From the NCBI RefSeq assembly GCF_017114825.1, contig NZ_JADEVO010000027.1:21032-85031 (forward strand): 64,000 nt of DNA, written 5' to 3'. The position numbers and the translations under genes were made by a program. The first letter of the stretch is position 1; each line of letters begins with the position of its first letter. This document shows, piece by piece, positions 20,268 to 28,773 of this stretch. The DNA comes from Pseudomonas gregormendelii (GTDB lineage: Bacteria; Pseudomonadota; Gammaproteobacteria; Pseudomonadales; Pseudomonadaceae). Under the pieces are notes generated by a model. That model ran no database searches and was not told the DNA's origin. It saw only the letters and a list, made by a program, of their open reading frames with translations.

Positions 20268-22793
20268 ATGACGCAAGTCACGGTGAAACAACTGGCCGAT
20301 GAGGTCAAAACACCGGTAGAGCGCCTGTTGCAGCAGATGCGTGAGGCAGGTCTGCCGCACACCGCCGCCGAAGAACATGTGACTGACAGTGAGAAGCAAT
20401 CTTTGCTGACTCACTTGAAAAGCAGCCACAAGGCGAAAGTGGAAGAACCACGTAAGATCACGCTGCAGCGTAAAACCACCAGCACCCTGCGTGTTGCTGG
20501 CAGCAAAAGCATCAGCGTTGAAGTACGCAAGAAGAAAGTTTTCGTACAACGCAGCCCGGAAGAAATCGAAGCCGAGCGCAAACGCGAACTGGATGAACGT
20601 CGCGCAGTAGATAATGCTGCTCGTCAGAAGGCTGAAGAAGAAACCAAGCGTCGCGCCGAAGAAGAAGCGCGTCGCCAGCCTGCGCAAACCGGTACCAACG
20701 ACGCAGTCGCGGCTCCTGCTGCGGCCGCCGAACCTGTGCGTGAAAGCGCTCCGGTTGTGGCTGCTGCTCCAGCACCGTCTGCAGACGTTCGTAACAAGCA
20801 GAACGAACAGCGCCGTCCGGACAAACCACGTGCAGACGATAACAATCGTCGCAGCGGTGGTGGCGATGGCGAGCGCAAAAACGCTCCGCATCGTGCCTCG
20901 GTCAAAGAGAAAGCGCCTGCTCCACGGGTTGCTCCACGTACTACCGACGAAGAAAGCGATAGCTTCCGTCGTGGTGGTCGCGGCAAGGCCAAGCTGAAAA
21001 AACGCAACGCCCACGGTTTCCAGAGCCCAACCGGCCCTGTCGTGCGTGATGTGCAGATCGGCGAGACCATCACTGTTGGCGATCTCGCCAATCAGATGTC
21101 GGTCAAGGCTGCTGAAATCATCAAGTTCATGTTCAAACTGGGTACTCCAGCGACCATCAACCAGGTGCTTGATCAGGAAACTGCTCAGCTGGTAGCCGAA
21201 GAACTGGGCCACAAAGTGACCCTGGTCAGCGACACCGCCCTGGAAGATTCCCTGGCCGAGTCACTGAAGTTTGAAGGTGAGACGTTCTCCCGTGCGCCAG
21301 TTGTGACCGTAATGGGCCACGTTGACCATGGTAAGACTTCGCTGCTCGACTACATCCGTCGTGCCAAGGTAGCTGCTGGCGAAGCCGGCGGTATCACCCA
21401 GCACATCGGTGCGTACCACGTTGAAACCGAACGCGGCATGGTCACCTTCCTCGACACCCCGGGTCACGCCGCGTTTACCGCCATGCGTGCTCGTGGTGCC
21501 AAGGCGACTGACATCGTGATCCTGGTAGTTGCAGCGGACGACGGCGTGATGCCGCAGACCATTGAAGCTGTCCAGCACGCCAAGGCTGCCGGTGTTCCAC
21601 TGGTGGTTGCAGTGAACAAGATCGACAAGCCGGGCGCTGATCTTGATCGCATCCGTAGCGAGCTGTCGGTTCACGGCGTGACTTCGGAAGAGTGGGGCGG
21701 CGACACCCCGTTCGTATCGGTTTCGGCGAAAGTCGGTACCGGCGTGGACGAGTTGCTCGAAGCTGTCCTGCTGCAAGCTGAAGTTCTTGAATTGAAAGCG
21801 ACTCCGTCGGCTCCTGGCCGTGGCGTCGTGGTTGAATCGCGTCTCGACAAAGGTCGTGGCCCGGTTGCAACCGTTCTGGTTCAAGACGGTACCCTGCGCC
21901 AAGGCGACATGGTGCTGGTCGGTTCGAACTATGGCCGTGTACGTGCCATGCTCGACGAGAACGGCAAGCCAATCAAGGAAGCCGGTCCTTCCATCCCTGT
22001 CGAGATCCTCGGCCTGGACGGTACCCCGGACGCTGGCGACGAGATGAGCGTGCTGTCGGACGAGAAGAAAGCCCGTGAAGTGGCTCTGTTCCGTCAAGGC
22101 AAGTTCCGCGAAGTCAAACTGGCTCGCGCTCACGCCGGCAAGCTGGAAAACATCTTCGAAAACATGGGCCAGGCAGAGAAGAAGACGCTTAACATCGTCC
22201 TCAAATCCGACGTCCGTGGTTCGCTGGAAGCGTTGAACGGTGCCTTGAACGGCCTGGGTAACGACGAAGTGCAAGTGCGTGTTGTCGGTGGCGGTGTCGG
22301 TGGTATCACCGAGTCCGACGCCAACCTGGCACTGGCCTCCAACGCTGTACTGTTCGGCTTCAACGTGCGTGCCGATGCTGGCGCTCGCAAGATCGTCGAG
22401 CAGGAAGGTCTGGATATGCGTTACTACAACGTGATCTACGACATCATCGAAGACGTCAAGAAAGCCCTCACCGGTATGCTGGGCAGCGATGTTCGCGAGA
22501 ACATCCTGGGTATCGCTGAAGTGCGTGACGTGTTCCGCTCGCCGAAGTTTGGCGCGATCGCCGGTTGCATGGTGCTCGAAGGTGTCGTTCACCGTAACCG
22601 TCCAATCCGTGTACTGCGTGAAGACATCGTTATCTTCGAAGGCGAGCTGGAATCCCTGCGCCGCTTCAAGGATGACGCTGCCGAAGTACGTGCCGGCATG
22701 GAATGCGGTATCGGCGTGAAGAGCTACAACGACGTCAAAGTCGGTGACAAGATCGAAGTCTTCGAGAAGGTTCAGGTTGCTCGCAGCCTCTAA
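20268..22793 (+). CDS. infB: Translation initiation factor IF-2
   Basis: GTPase that places initiator tRNA on the 30S subunit. The 841-residue product has an N-terminal IF2_N fold (1-50), a long charged Ala/Glu/Lys/Arg-rich linker (about 95-245), a second IF2_N (about 265-315), and the G domain with GHVDHGKTS, DTPGHAAF and NKIDKP. Domains II-IV follow, ending EKVQVARSL. The linker is the variable part between species. Confidence 0.97.
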   Translation: MTQVTVKQLADEVKTPVERLLQQMREAGLPHTAAEEHVTDSEKQSLLTHLKSSHKAKVEEPRKITLQRKTTSTLRVAGSKSISVEVRKKKVFVQRSPEEIEAERKRELDERRAVDNAARQKAEEETKRRAEEEARRQPAQTGTNDAVAAPAAAAEPVRESAPVVAAAPAPSADVRNKQNEQRRPDKPRADDNNRRSGGGDGERKNAPHRASVKEKAPAPRVAPRTTDEESDSFRRGGRGKAKLKKRNAHGFQSPTGPVVRDVQIGETITVGDLANQMSVKAAEIIKFMFKLGTPATINQVLDQETAQLVAEELGHKVTLVSDTALEDSLAESLKFEGETFSRAPVVTVMGHVDHGKTSLLDYIRRAKVAAGEAGGITQHIGAYHVETERGMVTFLDTPGHAAFTAMRARGAKATDIVILVVAADDGVMPQTIEAVQHAKAAGVPLVVAVNKIDKPGADLDRIRSELSVHGVTSEEWGGDTPFVSVSAKVGTGVDELLEAVLLQAEVLELKATPSAPGRGVVVESRLDKGRGPVATVLVQDGTLRQGDMVLVGSNYGRVRAMLDENGKPIKEAGPSIPVEILGLDGTPDAGDEMSVLSDEKKAREVALFRQGKFREVKLARAHAGKLENIFENMGQAEKKTLNIVLKSDVRGSLEALNGALNGLGNDEVQVRVVGGGVGGITESDANLALASNAVLFGFNVRADAGARKIVEQEGLDMRYYNVIYDIIEDVKKALTGMLGSDVRENILGIAEVRDVFRSPKFGAIAGCMVLEGVVHRNRPIRVLREDIVIFEGELESLRRFKDDAAEVRAGMECGIGVKSYNDVKVGDKIEVFEKVQVARSL

Positions 22794-22864
22794 CTCGCGC
22801 ACTTCAAGGGCCACGCCAGGCCGCCGCATGCAGATGCGCGGCCAGGTGTCAGGACTCTAAACGC

Positions 22865-22899
22865 AACGCCCGGTCTGGCTTCTGTCAGGCCGGGCGTTT
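22865..22899 (+). terminator. Hairpin between infB and rbfA
   Basis: AACGCCCGG (22865-22873) pairs perfectly with CCGGGCGTT (22890-22898), with a 16-nt loop and only three Ts. It is probably a weak terminator or processing site; rbfA starts 54 bp later. Confidence 0.45.
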
Positions 22900-22952
22900 G
22901 CCGCTTTCAGACCACACGGGTTTCACCGTGGGGCAGTAACAGGTAACAAGAC

Positions 22953-23354
22953 ATGGCAAAAGAATACAGCCGTACCCAACGTATCGGCGATCAGATGCAG
23001 CGTGAGCTGGCACAGCTGATCCGTCGTGAAGTCAAAGACCCGCGCGTCGGCCTGGTCACCATTACTGCTGTTGAAGTCAGCCGTGACGTCGGTCACGCCA
23101 AGATCTTCATCACCGTGATGGGCCAGGACAACGCCGAAGACATCGCGCAAAGCATCAAGGTGCTCAACTCCGCCGCAGGTTTCCTGCGCATGCAGCTGGC
23201 CCGTGAAATGAAACTGCGCAGCGTTCCGCAGCTGCACTTCCACTACGACGAAAGTGTCGTGCGTGGCGCGCACCTGTCGGCCCTGATCGAACGTGCGGTG
23301 GCTGAAGACAGTCAGCGCCCGGTAGCGGCTGAACCCGAAGACGCCAAGGAGTAA
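22953..23354 (+). CDS. rbfA: Ribosome-binding factor A
   Basis: Cold-shock 30S maturation factor of 133 residues. It has the KH-like fold with TQRIGDQMQRELAQLIRREVKDPR, the VTITAVEVSRDVGHAKIFITV strand region and LAREMKLRSVPQLHFHYDES, the conserved RbfA signature. truB begins 3 bp after the stop, so the pair is coupled. Confidence 0.96.
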   Translation: MAKEYSRTQRIGDQMQRELAQLIRREVKDPRVGLVTITAVEVSRDVGHAKIFITVMGQDNAEDIAQSIKVLNSAAGFLRMQLAREMKLRSVPQLHFHYDESVVRGAHLSALIERAVAEDSQRPVAAEPEDAKE

Positions 23355-23357
23355 TCG

Positions 23358-24275
23358 GTGGCTCAGGTCAAACGTATCCGTCGTAACGTCAGCGGCATCA
23401 TCCTGCTCGACAAACCGCTGGGGTTCACCTCCAACGCGGCGTTGCAGAAGGTTCGCTGGTTGCTGAACGCCGAGAAGGCCGGTCACACCGGCAGTCTCGA
23501 TCCGCTGGCCACCGGTGTATTGCCGTTGTGCTTCGGGGAGGCGACCAAGTTTTCGCAATACCTGCTCGATTCCGACAAGGCCTATGAAACCCTGGCGCAG
23601 CTGGGCAAGACCACCACCACGGCGGATGCCGAAGGTGAGGTTTTGCAGGAGCGCCCGGTGACCGTTGGTCGCGTCGATATCGAAGCGGCTTTGCCAAAAT
23701 TCCGTGGGCAAATCAGTCAGATACCGCCTATGTACTCGGCGCTCAAGCGTGACGGGCAGCCGCTCTACAAGCTGGCTCGTGCAGGCGAAGTAGTGGAGCG
23801 CGAACCGCGTTCTGTTACTATTGCGCGCTTGGAATTGCTGGCCTTCGAAGGCGATACTGCGCGGCTGGCGGTGGATTGCAGCAAAGGCACCTATATTCGT
23901 ACCCTCGTGGAGGATATCGGTGAGCAACTCGGTTGTGGCGCTTACGTTGCAGAATTGCGACGTACCCAGGCCGGGCCTTTCACTCTGGCGCAGACTGTCA
24001 CGCTTGAAGAGCTGGAAGCGGTACATGCCGAGGGCGGTAACGAAGCGGTCGATCGCTTCCTGATGCCATCGGACAGCGGCCTGCTGGATTGGCCACTGCT
24101 GCAGTTTTCGGAGCACAGCTCGTTCTACTGGCTTAACGGCCAGCCGGTACGAGCCCCGGACGCGCCGAAGTTCGGCATGGTACGGGTACAGGATCACAAT
24201 GGTCGCTTCATCGGAATCGGTGAAGTGAGCGAAGACGGGCGCATCGCGCCGCGTCGACTGATTCGGTCAGAATGA
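23358..24275 (+). CDS. truB: tRNA pseudouridine-55 synthase
   Basis: Makes pseudouridine 55 in the T loop of tRNAs. The 305-residue product has the RNA-binding GGFTSN-like N-terminus (LLDKPLGFTSNAALQKVR), the catalytic Asp in GSLDPLATGVLPLCFGEATKF, YSALKRDGQPLYKLAR, and the C-terminal PUA-like domain. The start is GTG 23358, preceded by AAGGAG from the end of rbfA. Confidence 0.96.
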   Translation: MAQVKRIRRNVSGIILLDKPLGFTSNAALQKVRWLLNAEKAGHTGSLDPLATGVLPLCFGEATKFSQYLLDSDKAYETLAQLGKTTTTADAEGEVLQERPVTVGRVDIEAALPKFRGQISQIPPMYSALKRDGQPLYKLARAGEVVEREPRSVTIARLELLAFEGDTARLAVDCSKGTYIRTLVEDIGEQLGCGAYVAELRRTQAGPFTLAQTVTLEELEAVHAEGGNEAVDRFLMPSDSGLLDWPLLQFSEHSSFYWLNGQPVRAPDAPKFGMVRVQDHNGRFIGIGEVSEDGRIAPRRLIRSE

Positions 24276-24325
24276 CCGGACGAGGGTGGCTGTTAATAGG
24301 CACGGTCACTACTCATTTTTAGATA

Positions 24326-24370
24326 CAGGGATTTGTCCCTGGCCTATTGAGACTGTTTTTCTGAAACAGT
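24326..24370 (+). promoter_or_regulatory. Two hairpins in the rpsO leader
   Basis: CAGGGA-TTTG-TCCCTG (24326-24341) and ACTGTTT-TTCTG-AAACAGT (24352-24370) are perfect stems ending 22 nt before the rpsO start. They may be the S15 autoregulatory site, which in E. coli also lies in the rpsO leader, or a truB terminator. No long T-run follows. Confidence 0.4.
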
Positions 24371-24392
24371 TTCCTGATAAAAGGATTGCCTC

Positions 24393-24662
24393 ATGGCTCT
24401 CGACGTTCAAGAAAAAGCTCAAATTGTTGCCGACTACCAGCAAGCTGTTGGTGATACTGGTTCTCCAGAAGTGCAAGTTGCACTGCTGACCCACAACATC
24501 AACAAACTGCAAGGTCACTTCAAGGCCAACGGTAAAGATCACCACTCCCGTCGTGGTCTGATCCGCATGGTAAACCAGCGTCGTAAGCTGCTGGACTACC
24601 TGAAAGGCAAAGACGTGAGCCGTTACAGCGCTCTGATCGGTCGCCTGGGTCTGCGTCGCTAA
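24393..24662 (+). CDS. rpsO: 30S ribosomal protein S15
   Basis: Primary 16S rRNA-binding protein of the central domain and of an intersubunit bridge. The 89-residue product shows DTGSPEVQVALLTHNINKL, HHSRRGLIRMVNQRRKLLDYLK and the Ser/Tyr/Leu C-terminus ALIGRLGLRR. An AAGGA ribosome site precedes the ATG. pnp follows after a strong hairpin. Confidence 0.98.
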   Translation: MALDVQEKAQIVADYQQAVGDTGSPEVQVALLTHNINKLQGHFKANGKDHHSRRGLIRMVNQRRKLLDYLKGKDVSRYSALIGRLGLRR

Positions 24663-24696
24663 TAAGCGATTGCGCTATGAGGTTGGTTGTTTGCTG

Positions 24697-24723
24697 TGCG
24701 TCAGCGGGTTTCCCGCTGGCGCA
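24697..24723 (+). promoter_or_regulatory. Long hairpin in the rpsO-pnp spacer (RNase III site candidate)
   Basis: The 12-bp stem TGCGTCAGCGGG with CCCGCTGGCGCA has one G-T pair and a TTT loop. No T-run follows. In E. coli the pnp leader forms a duplex cut by RNase III, which starts PNPase autocontrol; this stem is in the matching place. It could alternatively be a weak rpsO terminator. Confidence 0.5.
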
Positions 24724-24857
24724 TGGCAGGCTCCCAGCCTCAAGTTTTATCTGGATACACGTTTTACCCTGGACAGGCGTTGGGCCGATTCCCGACATTG
24801 CCCAAGAATTTCGCAAGAAGACAAGTTCCCCAAGAGCCACAAAGAAGGTAGGACACC

Positions 24858-26963
24858 GTGAACCCGGTTATCAAAAAATTCCAGTTCGGTCAGTCGACCG
24901 TTACCCTCGAGACAGGCCGTATCGCCCGTCAAGCCTCCGGCGCAGTGCTGGTTACCGTTGACGACGACGTTACCGTATTGGTGACCGTTGTTGGCGCCAA
25001 GACCGCTGACCCGAGCAAAGGCTTCTTCCCTCTTTCCGTTCACTACCAGGAAAAGACTTACGCTGCCGGTAAGATCCCTGGTGGTTTCTTCAAGCGCGAA
25101 GGCCGTCCTTCCGAGAAAGAAACCCTGACTTCCCGACTGATCGACCGTCCGATCCGTCCGCTGTTCCCAGAAGGCTTCATGAACGAAGTGCAGGTTGTCT
25201 GCACCGTCGTCTCCACCAGCAAGAAGACCGATCCGGACATCGCTGCGATGATCGGTACCTCGGCGGCCCTGGCCATCTCCGGCATTCCTTTCGATGGCCC
25301 GATCGGCGCTGCCCGTGTTGCGTTCCACGAAAGCACCGGCTACCTGCTGAACCCGACTTACGAGCAACAGAAAGCTTCGAGCCTGGACATGGTCGTTGCC
25401 GGTACCTCGGAAGCCGTACTGATGGTTGAATCGGAAGCCAAAGAGCTGACCGAAGACCAGATGCTGGGCGCTGTACTGTTTGCTCACGACGAGTTCCAGG
25501 TTGTGATCAACGCCGTTAAAGAACTGGCTGCCGAAGCGGCCAAGCCAACTTGGGCCTGGGCTCCACAGCCTGAAGCTACCGCTCTGCTGGGCGCTATCCG
25601 TGCCGAGTTCGGCGACGCGATCTCCCAGGCCTACACCATCACCATCAAGGCCGACCGTTACGCTCGCCTGGGTGAGTTGAAAGACCAGGTGGTTGCCAAG
25701 CTGTCCGGTGAAGAAGGCCAGCCTTCTTCCAGCGAAGTGAAAGCTGCCTTCGGTGAAATCGAATACCGCACCGTTCGCGAAAACATCGTAAACGGCAAGC
25801 CACGTATCGATGGTCGCGACACCAAGACCGTACGTCCTCTGAACATCGAAGTCGGTGTTCTGCCAAAGACCCACGGTTCGGCCCTGTTCACCCGTGGCGA
25901 AACCCAGGCCCTGGTTGTTGCAACTCTGGGCACCGCCCGTGACGCGCAGCTGCTGGACACCCTGGAAGGCGAGAAAAAAGACCCGTTCATGCTGCACTAC
26001 AACTTCCCGCCGTTCTCGGTAGGTGAGTGTGGTCGCATGGGTGGCGCTGGTCGTCGCGAAATCGGTCACGGCCGTCTGGCCCGCCGTTCGGTTCAGGCGA
26101 TGCTGCCAGCCGCCGACGTGTTCCCGTACACCATTCGTGTTGTATCGGAAATCACCGAATCCAACGGTTCGAGCTCGATGGCTTCGGTCTGCGGCGCTTC
26201 CCTGGCCCTGATGGACGCTGGCGTGCCAATGAAGGCACCGGTTGCCGGTATCGCCATGGGTCTGGTTAAAGAAGGCGAGAAGTTCGCCATCCTGACCGAC
26301 ATCCTGGGTGACGAAGACCACCTGGGCGACATGGACTTCAAAGTAGCCGGTACCGCCAAAGGTGTTACCGCGCTGCAGATGGACATCAAGATCAAGGGCA
26401 TCACCGAAGAGATCATGGAAATCGCCCTGGGCCAAGCCCTGGAAGCGCGCCTGAACATCCTCGGCCAGATGAACCAGATCATTGGCCAGTCGCGTACCGA
26501 ACTGTCGGAAAACGCTCCGACCATGATCGCGATGAAAATCGACACCGACAAAATCCGTGATGTCATCGGTAAAGGCGGCGCGACCATTCGTGCGATCTGT
26601 GAAGAGACCAAGGCTTCGATCGACATCGAAGACGACGGCTCGATCAAGATCTTCGGCGAAACCAAGGAAGCGGCTGAGGCAGCACGCCAACGCGTTCTGG
26701 GCATCACCGCTGAAGCTGAAATCGGCAAGATCTACGTGGGTAAGGTTGAGCGCATCGTCGACTTCGGCGCATTCGTCAACATCTTGCCTGGCAAGGACGG
26801 TCTGGTTCACATCTCGATGCTGAGCGACGCTCGCGTTGAGAAAGTGACCGACATTCTGAAAGAAGGCCAGGAAGTGGAAGTGCTGGTACTGGACGTGGAC
26901 AACCGCGGCCGTATCAAGCTCTCCATCAAAGACGTGGCAGCTGCCAAGGCTTCGGGCGTTTAA
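24858..26963 (+). CDS. pnp: Polyribonucleotide nucleotidyltransferase (PNPase)
   Basis: Phosphorolytic 3'-5' exoribonuclease of the degradosome. The 701-residue product has two RNase PH domains joined by a helical linker (the second begins near RPLNIEVGVLPKTHGSALFTRGE), a KH domain with IGKGGATIRAICEET and a C-terminal S1 domain (GKVERIVDFGAFVNILPGKDGLVHISML). It starts MNPVIKKFQFGQSTVTLETG. A GTG start is used (gtgaacccg), with AAGGTAGG upstream. A terminator follows. Confidence 0.97.
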   Translation: MNPVIKKFQFGQSTVTLETGRIARQASGAVLVTVDDDVTVLVTVVGAKTADPSKGFFPLSVHYQEKTYAAGKIPGGFFKREGRPSEKETLTSRLIDRPIRPLFPEGFMNEVQVVCTVVSTSKKTDPDIAAMIGTSAALAISGIPFDGPIGAARVAFHESTGYLLNPTYEQQKASSLDMVVAGTSEAVLMVESEAKELTEDQMLGAVLFAHDEFQVVINAVKELAAEAAKPTWAWAPQPEATALLGAIRAEFGDAISQAYTITIKADRYARLGELKDQVVAKLSGEEGQPSSSEVKAAFGEIEYRTVRENIVNGKPRIDGRDTKTVRPLNIEVGVLPKTHGSALFTRGETQALVVATLGTARDAQLLDTLEGEKKDPFMLHYNFPPFSVGECGRMGGAGRREIGHGRLARRSVQAMLPAADVFPYTIRVVSEITESNGSSSMASVCGASLALMDAGVPMKAPVAGIAMGLVKEGEKFAILTDILGDEDHLGDMDFKVAGTAKGVTALQMDIKIKGITEEIMEIALGQALEARLNILGQMNQIIGQSRTELSENAPTMIAMKIDTDKIRDVIGKGGATIRAICEETKASIDIEDDGSIKIFGETKEAAEAARQRVLGITAEAEIGKIYVGKVERIVDFGAFVNILPGKDGLVHISMLSDARVEKVTDILKEGQEVEVLVLDVDNRGRIKLSIKDVAAAKASGV

Positions 26964-27002
26964 TTACCCCCTTCGCTTGAAAGCTTTGACGTTGTAAAAA
27001 AT

Positions 27003-27034
27003 GCCCCGCAGTGAACGCTGCGGGGCGTTTTTTT
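27003..27034 (+). terminator. Intrinsic terminator after pnp
   Basis: GCCCCGCAG (27003-27011) pairs perfectly with CTGCGGGGC (27018-27026), followed by GTTTTTTT. It ends the rpsO-pnp unit. Confidence 0.88.
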
Positions 27035-27051
27035 GCTCTGTACAGAAAGAT

Positions 27052-27122
27052 CAAAAGATCGCAGCCTGCGGCAGCTCCTACTCGGTTTCAATGTACGAGC
27101 TGCCGCAGGCTGCGATCTTTTG
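27052..27122. repeat. REP doublet (REPIN), AAAAGATCGCAGCC family
   Basis: Two 26-bp perfect inverted arms (27052-27077 and 27097-27122) around a 19-bp centre; the core is AAAAGATCGCAGCC. The same family recurs at 55114-55196 and 62461-62529. It lies between the pnp terminator and tRNA-Thr. Confidence 0.85.
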
Positions 27123-27178
27123 TTTTTAGGGCGTATGAAGTTGCCTGACTCTATAGTCAGTGCTAGGTTTAGCCCACT

Positions 27179-27254
27179 GCCCGTGTAGCTCAGCCGGTAG
27201 AGCAGCGCACTCGTAACGCGAAGGTCGCAGGTTCGATTCCTGTCTCGGGCACCA
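27179..27254 (+). tRNA. tRNA-Thr (CGT), integration target
   Basis: 76-nt tRNA: acceptor GCCCGTG, D arm, anticodon loop CTCGTAA (anticodon CGT), T arm GGTTCGATTCC, CCA encoded. The closing pair of the anticodon stem appears to be an A-C mismatch, otherwise the cloverleaf is normal. Its last 18 bases recur at 35034-35051, so an element has integrated here, leaving this copy intact. Confidence 0.93.
27237..27254 (+). repeat. attL: 18-bp core repeat in the tRNA-Thr 3' end
   Basis: TTCCTGTCTCGGGCACCA, covering the 3' half of the T arm and the acceptor. It is identical to 35034-35051; the flanks differ on both sides. Confidence 0.9.
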
Positions 27255-27299
27255 TTAGAGAGTTTTTTGCAGTCCCATCCAGTGCCCGATGCCATCCTC

Positions 27300-27324
27300 A
27301 AACCCCGCCTAGTGCGGGGTTTTT
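27300..27324 (+). terminator. Intrinsic terminator downstream of tRNA-Thr, inside the element
   Basis: AAACCCCGC-CTAGT-GCGGGGTTT followed by more Ts. It lies 46 bp inside attL, so the tRNA now ends its transcript on a terminator supplied by the element, which also shields int from the tRNA promoter. Confidence 0.8.
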
Positions 27325-27366
27325 GTTTCATGGAGTCCCATCCGGTTTCATCGAAGCCCTTGTGTT

Positions 27367-27388
27367 GTTAGTACCCATGTTAGTACCC
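27367..27388 (+). promoter_or_regulatory. Left arm-type integrase sites (two direct repeats)
   Basis: GTTAGTACCC occurs at 27367-27376 and again at 27379-27388, 12 bp apart in the same orientation, between attL and int. The GTACCC core recurs as a 12-bp-spaced pair beside attR (34956-34977). Paired short repeats near both att sites are what arm-binding tyrosine integrases use. Confidence 0.6.
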
Positions 27389-27422
27389 TATGCTGGTTCA
27401 ATAAAGTCTGGGGACTCATTCG

Positions 27423-28637
27423 ATGGCCTTAACCGCCTTGCAGATTAAGAACGCCACGCCTAGCCACAAGGATTACGAGCTGGCAGACGGCGACGGCCTA
27501 TCGCTACGGGTGCGCCCATGCGGGAGCAAGTCGTGGCGCTTTCGCTTTCGCCTGGATGGCAAGCAGTCCCATATCTCCCTTGGCCCTCTAAACAAGGTAA
27601 CGCTTGCTCAGGCTAGGCAGCGGACCAGCGAGGCGCGCAGCTTGGTAAGCCAGGGCAAACACCCCGGAATGGAGCGCCAGTCGTCACGCACCCAAGCCGC
27701 TGCCGACCGCGCCAATACCTTCAAGGCTCTGGCGTTGGAGTGGCACGCACACAAAGTGCCTCGCTGGTCGCCGGGCTACGCCACCGATGTGCTGGAGGGT
27801 TTTGAGCTGGACGTTTTCCCGCACGTTGGCTCTCAATCCTTGATTGCCATCAAGCCGTTGGAATGGCTGGGCGTGTTCCGCCGTATAGAGGCACGCGGGG
27901 CGCTGGAGAAGTTGCGCAAAGTACGCCAACGCTGTCAGGAGGTTTACCGCTTTGCCATTGCCACGGGGAACGCTGAGTACAATCCAATAGCCGACGTGGG
28001 TGGCGCCCTGCGAGCACCCGAAGCCGAGCACTATCCGTTTCTGCCCATTGCCGAGCTGCCCGCGCTGCTGGCCGCCGTGCGTGCCTGTCGCGGCCATGAC
28101 GTGGTTAAGTTGGGAGCTCGCTTGCTACTGCTGACGGGAGTCCGTACCGCTGAGCTACGCGGCGCGCCATGGGCAGAGTTCGACCTTGAAGCGGGCCTAT
28201 GGTCGATCCCGGCTGAGCGCATGAAAAAGCGCCGTCCGCATTTGGTGCCACTGTCCCGGCAAGCGCTGGAAGTCCTGATCGAGCTACGCGCTATTACGGG
28301 TGGTTACACCCTGGCTTTTCCGGGTCGCAACGACCCAGCCAAGCCAATGAGCGAGGCGGCCATCAATCAGTTGTTGAAGCGGTGCGGCTACGACGGCAAG
28401 ACCACGGGCCACGGATTCCGCCACACCATGTCCACCGCTTTGCATGAGCAGAATTACTCCAGCGAGTGGGTGGAAACTCAGTTGGCACACGTTGATAAAA
28501 ACTCGATTCGAGGCACTTACAACCATGCGCAGTACCTGGAGGGTCGCCGCCAGATGCTTCAGTGGTACGCGGACCATCTGGATAACCTGGGCAGGGGCGG
28601 CAACGTGGTGGCCGGAGCCTTCGGGCGCCGCGCCTAA
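27423..28637 (+). CDS. P4-type tyrosine integrase
   Basis: Site-specific recombinase that inserts the element into tRNA-Thr. The 404-residue product has an N-terminal arm-binding DUF4102-like domain (MALTALQIKNATPSHKDYELADGDG, about 1-85), a SAM-like core-binding domain (about 100-195) and a catalytic domain with R241 (TGVRTAEL), H330-x-x-R333 (GHGFRH), AHV and the likely nucleophile Y366 in GTYNHAQY. It is the first gene inside attL, reading away from it. It appears intact. Confidence 0.95.
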   Translation: MALTALQIKNATPSHKDYELADGDGLSLRVRPCGSKSWRFRFRLDGKQSHISLGPLNKVTLAQARQRTSEARSLVSQGKHPGMERQSSRTQAAADRANTFKALALEWHAHKVPRWSPGYATDVLEGFELDVFPHVGSQSLIAIKPLEWLGVFRRIEARGALEKLRKVRQRCQEVYRFAIATGNAEYNPIADVGGALRAPEAEHYPFLPIAELPALLAAVRACRGHDVVKLGARLLLLTGVRTAELRGAPWAEFDLEAGLWSIPAERMKKRRPHLVPLSRQALEVLIELRAITGGYTLAFPGRNDPAKPMSEAAINQLLKRCGYDGKTTGHGFRHTMSTALHEQNYSSEWVETQLAHVDKNSIRGTYNHAQYLEGRRQMLQWYADHLDNLGRGGNVVAGAFGRRA

Positions 28638-28715
28638 ATGCTCTGTCTGGCGCCGCCGAACCGACGCTGTACAATCGCGCTACGGCCAGCCTAGCCCGAC
28701 GGGGTGAACAGGCGA

Positions 28716-28770
28716 TTCCCCCCAGACGCCCGGCTGGCCGTTCTACCGCTCTGGGGGATTGTCTGGGGGC
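28716..28770. promoter_or_regulatory. Inverted C/G-tract repeats before the 225-residue ORF
   Basis: TTCCCCCCAGAC (28716-28727) is answered by TCTGGGGGATT (28750-28760) and GTCTGGGGGC (28761-28770). The last GGGGG is also the probable ribosome site of the next gene. This could be an operator or an mRNA hairpin that masks that ribosome site; no regulator is known. Confidence 0.35.
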
Positions 28771-28773
28771 AAT

